A stretch of DNA of 9,843 nt, from positions 1 through 9,843 of the forward strand of contig DMVM01000112.1 of assembly GCA_003476705.1 (NCBI GenBank). The letters run 5' to 3'. Every line of letters begins with the position of its first letter. Positions within the stretch are counted from its first letter, which is position 1. The DNA comes from Coprothermobacter sp. (GTDB lineage: Bacteria; Coprothermobacterota; Coprothermobacteria; Coprothermobacterales; Coprothermobacteraceae). The position numbers and the translations under genes are program-made. Under the pieces are notes generated by a model, which did no database searches, was not told the origin of the DNA, and saw only the letters and a program-made list of their open reading frames with translations. Below are positions 6,907 through 9,843 of the stretch, one piece after another.

Positions 6907-7755
6907 TCATTCTCCTATTTCTTTAAACTGCACATCCCTAACCACGTACCCGTCACCTTCACGTACAGTATCAAACGTGGCATCTACTATGGCAACGTCA
7001 CTAGTGAGAGATGATGTCCCACCTATACCAACTCTGGTGTAACTTACGTGAACCTTGCCTGCCCCGTCTGCATCATACAAGGCTGGAAGGAGAAAAAGCC
7101 CTTTTGTAGCATAACCTCTGCTAAACTCTAGACCCATACTGGCTAAAAAGTTCGCCAATCCTTCATCAGGCTCGTCTGCTACAGTTTTTTTCACATAAAA
7201 CATGTTCCTTGACATGAGAGCATCCATGAAGGTCCAAACTGCCTCCATGGGATTATCTGCAATGATCTTCACACCACTAACTAAATAATCCGAGCCTTCT
7301 TTGCTGGTACTTACGATCCAGTGTATGTTCCTTGAAACAGTGGTGGTCTCCTCATACGCCTTGTATATGTAGTTGACGGTTCCTTTTACCTCCACTACCC
7401 CATCATCCACCACACTGTAATTAAGCTTCCAAGTCTCCCACCTAAGCGGATACTCCACAGAGGCAACAGGTATTCCTTCAGCATAAGCAGTAACCTGTCT
7501 CATACTTTCTAAAGAGTTCAAGAATGATCGAAAATAAGCATTCACCATACCTTCGCTCATTTCCTTTGTGCTAACTGACGTCATACCTGAAAGATCATAG
7601 TTTGCCCAAGCCTCGACGAATTTTCTGGCTGCCTTCTGAGGAGTCTTCTGCCCAGAGAAAAACTGTGTAGTCAAAACAATTACCAAGACAACTATGACAG
7701 CAATGACAATGTAAAGTAAGCCTGAATTTCTTTTCCTACTACTCCGACTTTTCAA
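6907..7755 (-). CDS. Membrane-anchored protein with two NTF2-like repeats, function unknown
   Basis: I do not recognise a named family. Residue numbers count from a GTG at 7764, three codons upstream of the start chosen. A very basic N-terminus (KSRSSRKRN) precedes one strong transmembrane helix at about 15-34 (LLYIVIAVIVVLVIVL), so the remaining 250 residues probably face outside. That part reads as two similar halves. The first starts at 41 with TPQKAARKFVEAWANYDLSGM and closes near 158 with SDYLVSGVKII; the second starts at 171 with NPMEAVWTFMDALMSRN and closes near 271 with DGYVVRDVQFKEI. A helix of this type followed by a curved sheet ending in such a strand is typical of NTF2-like/DUF4878-type extracytoplasmic domains. 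Ribosome-binding site AGGAGG at 7764-7769 sits eight bases before TTG 7755 but touches GTG 7764, so TTG is the likelier start. The gene overlaps the nuclease gene's end and is probably coupled to it. Confidence 0.85.
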   Translation of the reverse strand: MKSRSSRKRNSGLLYIVIAVIVVLVIVLTTQFFSGQKTPQKAARKFVEAWANYDLSGMTSVSTKEMSEGMVNAYFRSFLNSLESMRQVTAYAEGIPVASVEYPLRWETWKLNYSVVDDGVVEVKGTVNYIYKAYEETTTVSRNIHWIVSTSKEGSDYLVSGVKIIADNPMEAVWTFMDALMSRNMFYVKKTVADEPDEGLANFLASMGLEFSRGYATKGLFLLPALYDADGAGKVHVSYTRVGIGGTSSLTSDVAIVDATFDTVREGDGYVVRDVQFKEIGE

Positions 7756-8704
7756 CTTGCGCACCTCCTAGTTTGACTTCCCACCAACCAAGGTCGTTTC
7801 CAAGTCTTATCAAAGCTTCCCAGTAATCTTTACCTCCTCGTATTCCTTGTTTTTCTATGTTTCTAAGTTCCTCCACTAACTTTGAAAAGCTAGTCTCCGA
7901 GCTTATTCTCTCTTTTACACGCTGAATATCTAATTCAGAAACAACGAATTCATATTCTTTAATATGTGCCGTGGGTACCATTTTCATCTTATTGGAATCA
8001 ACAATTTCCACCAGTCCTCTTTTCTCTAAGTCCTTAACCAGTGCCTTGAAATTAGGATAACCCCAATCATGTTCAGTAAAATCAGGCATAACCATGGTAA
8101 GCAGTTCCTTTAGAGTGGAGGGAGAAAGTTCGTAGTTCATAAAATCAACAAACTTGATGATGCCGCCAATGGTCTTAAAGAACTTCTCAAAGTCTTTTCC
8201 TGCCCTGTTCTTGCTTAAACTCTTTAATCCGCCAGCAAGTTCGTTAAGTGACACAAAAGCGTCGGCTGTGTTCTTTAACGCTTCTGACGTTATTTGTTCA
8301 TCTCCTATGACTATTACTTCCTTACCCAGCCCCTGAAGAGCCTTAATAACCGGTATGAAGTCACGATCTGCAGACACAAACACAAAGGCATCAATACTGT
8401 CCCTCTCATACCCTAACTTTAGAGCATCCACTGTTATCTGCATGTCTGCCATGTTTTTTACAACGTTACCGCTCCTGTGAGCGTAGACAAATACTACTTC
8501 ATACCCCATATCCACGGCAAATGGTATGAGTGACGCAAAAACACCCCAACCTGTATAAACCCTTGCCACATCAATCTTACCCATACCAACAAAAGTATCT
8601 AGGATCTTTTGTAGAAGCTCTTGGGGGGTCTTATCATATTTCTCCAAACTTTTAGCCAGATTCTCTAGATCCAGGAAAATTACGAAATGTTTGCAAGGTT
8701 GCAC
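7739..8704 (-). CDS. NYN-domain (LabA/DUF88-type) nuclease with a LOTUS-like domain
   Basis: The N-terminal 155 residues form a NYN (PIN-like) ribonuclease domain of the LabA/DUF88 type. The acidic residues that bind metal are visible: Asp12 and Asn15 in FLDLENL, Asp87 in KNMADMQITVDAL with Asp93, and Asp113/Asp115 in VFVSADRDFIPVI, followed by the GKEVIVIG strand. Residues about 190-245 resemble an OST-HTH/LOTUS domain (LSPSTLKELLTMVMPDFTE, then WGYPNFKALVKDLEKRGLVEI), a winged helix that binds RNA, often G-quadruplex or structured RNA. The C-terminal 75 residues are helical and unrecognised, with a Trp-rich GNDLGWWEV near the end. The protein is probably a cytoplasmic RNase or RNA-binding factor; the target is unknown. 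The start is GTG 8704 with AAGGAGG six bases upstream. It heads the minus-strand series, overlaps the NTF2-like gene and is divergent from the YibE/F gene. Confidence 0.92.
   Translation of the reverse strand: MQPCKHFVIFLDLENLAKSLEKYDKTPQELLQKILDTFVGMGKIDVARVYTGWGVFASLIPFAVDMGYEVVFVYAHRSGNVVKNMADMQITVDALKLGYERDSIDAFVFVSADRDFIPVIKALQGLGKEVIVIGDEQITSEALKNTADAFVSLNELAGGLKSLSKNRAGKDFEKFFKTIGGIIKFVDFMNYELSPSTLKELLTMVMPDFTEHDWGYPNFKALVKDLEKRGLVEIVDSNKMKMVPTAHIKEYEFVVSELDIQRVKERISSETSFSKLVEELRNIEKQGIRGGKDYWEALIRLGNDLGWWEVKLGGAQVEKSE
7764..7769 (-). promoter_or_regulatory. Shine-Dalgarno site that selects the TTG start of the NTF2-like gene
   Basis: Minus-strand AGGAGG lies eight bases before TTG 7755 and directly abuts GTG 7764, so it supports the TTG. 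It lies inside the coding end of the nuclease gene, consistent with reinitiation after that gene. Confidence 0.65.
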
Positions 8705-8710
8705 TTTTTA

Positions 8711-8717
8711 CCTCCTT
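8711..8717 (-). promoter_or_regulatory. Shine-Dalgarno site of the NYN nuclease gene
   Basis: Minus-strand AAGGAGG ends six bases before GTG 8704 and decides that start; no in-frame ATG is better placed. Confidence 0.8.
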
Positions 8718-8752
8718 AACTTTGCATGACAACTAAGCAGCAATTACTTTAT

Positions 8753-8766
8753 TAATGATAACATTA
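8753..8766. repeat. Inverted repeat in the divergent promoter region
   Basis: TAATG-ATAA-CATTA has perfect five-base arms and covers the candidate -10 box of the nuclease gene while lying near the -35 region of the YibE/F promoter. It is a possible shared operator, but the arms are short and AT-rich. Confidence 0.3.
8755..8763 (-). promoter_or_regulatory. Candidate extended -10 promoter for the nuclease unit
   Basis: Minus-strand TGTTATCAT matches TATAAT at five of six positions with the TGn extension; transcription would start near 8748, giving a leader of about 44 bases. It overlaps the TAATG-ATAA-CATTA inverted repeat at 8753-8766, which could be an operator. No clear -35 box is visible. 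Confidence 0.4.
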
Positions 8767-8783
8767 GCCAGTGCCTACAGGGT

Positions 8784-8789
8784 TATAAT
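8784..8789 (+). promoter_or_regulatory. -10 box of the YibE/F gene
   Basis: A perfect TATAAT ends ten bases before ATG 8799, so transcription would begin near 8796, almost at the start codon. There is no TGn extension and no good -35 box at 16-18 bases (8760-8767 read aacattag). Confidence 0.5.
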
Positions 8790-8790
8790 A

Positions 8791-8804
8791 GCTCACGTAT
8801 GAGC
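8791..8804 (+). repeat. Palindrome covering the YibE/F start codon
   Basis: GCTCA-CGTA-TGAGC has perfect five-base arms with a four-base loop, and the start codon ATG (8799-8801) spans loop and stem. It could act as an operator at the transcription start, or hide the start codon in longer transcripts. Confidence 0.4.
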
Positions 8805-9843
8805 AGATTAATGCCCTGGATAAAGCGGGTAATTGCCATAGTTTTAATTGTACTTCTTTGGCAAGCGCCGTCTTTTAGTATATCAGGATCCCTCACCACA
8901 GATGAGCAACAAGAAGCTTTCTACAGGGGCTCTGTGGAAGCGGTTTTACAAGTACTGCCACAGGAATCCAGTACAGTGCAACTTGTTTCCGTGAAAATCT
9001 CCGAGGGACCTTTAAAGGGCCAAGTTATATATGCGCAGAACATTTACGAAAGCTCCATGTATGGATCATTCTTAGTCTCACCAGGAGATAAGGTATTTGT
9101 TTACGTAATCATGGACAACGGGAAGGTAACTGATGCATATGTTCAAGACTTAGACAGATTTTCTGGAACAATCTCAACCGTATTGATCTTTTCCTTGATA
9201 GTACTGCTAATTGCACATCTTAAAGGCTTGGATGCTTTGCTAGGGTTGTTCCTAACCGGGTTGTTTATGTGGAAAATGTCTATTCCAATGATTGCTCACG
9301 GCGGAAATCCATTAGTAGTTGGAATCCTAACAGTCATTGTGGGTACAGTGGCGACTATAACCTTGGTTATGGACAGCTTGGATAAAATCATACTCTCCAG
9401 CGCTGGTACAGTCTTAGGCGTAGTAAGTGCTTATGTGTTTGGGCTTGTGGCAGTAAAGATGACTTCCATTCACGGTATTACATCCGAGATCTTCTCTTTC
9501 TTTCAGTTTTCTGCATTGAAAAATGTTGACGCTTTAACTCTATTTTTTAGTGCCATCATGATAGCAGCACTCGGCGCAGTCATGGATGTAGCAGTTTCCA
9601 TTGTTTCCGCTGCTAGAGAAATTAAACTGCAAAATCCTAATATAAAATTCTTGGCACTTTTCTCCAGCTTGACCCGTATCGGACGAGACATGATCGGTAC
9701 GATGGTCAACACGCTTATCTTCGCATATGCCGGTTCTGAGTTAGGACTCCTAGTGTATTTATACAGTTCTGGAGAAAATACCGCTTTTAAGTACATTACG
9801 GGGGAGTTTTTTGTGGGAGATGTGGTTAGAGCACTTTCGGCTT
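8799..9843 (+). CDS. YibE/F-family multi-pass membrane protein, 3' end outside the window
   Basis: The frame is open from ATG 8799 for 348 codons to the right edge. An N-terminal hydrophobic segment (residues 8-22, RVIAIVLIVLLWQ) is a signal sequence or first membrane helix. An extracytoplasmic stretch of about 90 residues with a small beta domain follows (VKISEGPLKGQVIYAQN, VSPGDKVFVYVIMDNGKV). Membrane helices lie at about 123-140, 143-165, 170-191, 199-220, 246-270 and 300-323. The family hallmark is seen in IAALGAVMDVAVSIVSAAREI (256-275) and LTRIGRDMIGTMVNTLIFAYAG (291-312). YibE/F proteins are widespread in Firmicutes and related bacteria but have no established function. There is no Shine-Dalgarno site before ATG 8799 or the in-frame ATG 8811; a -10 box ends ten bases before ATG 8799, so the transcript may be leaderless. 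It is the only gene here on this strand. Confidence 0.9.
   Translation, partial: MSRLMPWIKRVIAIVLIVLLWQAPSFSISGSLTTDEQQEAFYRGSVEAVLQVLPQESSTVQLVSVKISEGPLKGQVIYAQNIYESSMYGSFLVSPGDKVFVYVIMDNGKVTDAYVQDLDRFSGTISTVLIFSLIVLLIAHLKGLDALLGLFLTGLFMWKMSIPMIAHGGNPLVVGILTVIVGTVATITLVMDSLDKIILSSAGTVLGVVSAYVFGLVAVKMTSIHGITSEIFSFFQFSALKNVDALTLFFSAIMIAALGAVMDVAVSIVSAAREIKLQNPNIKFLALFSSLTRIGRDMIGTMVNTLIFAYAGSELGLLVYLYSSGENTAFKYITGEFFVGDVVRALSA

Noticed and set aside
9503..9796. Minus-strand open frame of 97 codons
   Set aside because: It is antisense to the conserved core of the YibE/F gene, including the MDVAVSIVSAA region, and has no start signals.

Overview
This window looks like a compact bacterial chromosome segment of mid-range to low GC (judged by eye). 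Shine-Dalgarno sites are strong and of the GGAGG type, several starts appear to be GTG or TTG, and genes sit close together or overlap. The gene content (UvrC, RecF, a six-domain S1 protein, a YibE/F-family membrane protein) together with rather divergent core repair proteins suggests a small-genome, possibly thermophilic lineage near Firmicutes, Thermotogae or Coprothermobacter. That placement is an inference from style and divergence, not a demonstrated match.

Layout: eight genes run on the minus strand from about 8704 down past position 1, and one gene runs on the plus strand from 8799 off the right edge. In order of transcription, the minus genes are: a NYN-type nuclease with a LOTUS-like domain (8704-7739); a membrane-anchored protein with two NTF2-like repeats (about 7755-6907); a six-S1-domain protein resembling ribosomal protein S1 (6807-5128); an HD-domain phosphohydrolase (5107-4532); RecF (about 4563-3526); a membrane-anchored SLT-type lytic transglycosylase (3424-2732); UvrC (2735-948); and the first 312 codons of a secreted beta-rich protein of unknown function (937 to beyond position 1). 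The plus-strand gene, whose promoter region is shared with the nuclease gene, encodes a YibE/F-family membrane protein and is cut at the right edge.

The minus genes fall into three probable transcription units: NYN/NTF2-like; S1/HD/recF; and SLT/uvrC/secreted protein. Each unit is preceded by a candidate extended -10 box of the form TGnTAnnAT and a strong Shine-Dalgarno site. I saw no convincing intrinsic terminator in the gaps, so read-through between units is possible. Functionally the window mixes RNA metabolism (NYN nuclease, S1), nucleotide or signalling hydrolysis (HD), DNA repair (RecF, UvrC) and envelope functions (SLT, YibE/F, secreted and NTF2-like proteins).

I found no tRNA, rRNA, CRISPR array, insertion sequence or prophage. 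No gene-free stretch exceeds about 100 bases. No complete novel system stands out. The best leads are the overlapping NYN-LOTUS / tandem NTF2-like gene pair, an inverted repeat that flanks the SLT-uvrC promoter and touches its ribosome-binding site, and the possibly leaderless, hairpin-capped start of the YibE/F gene.
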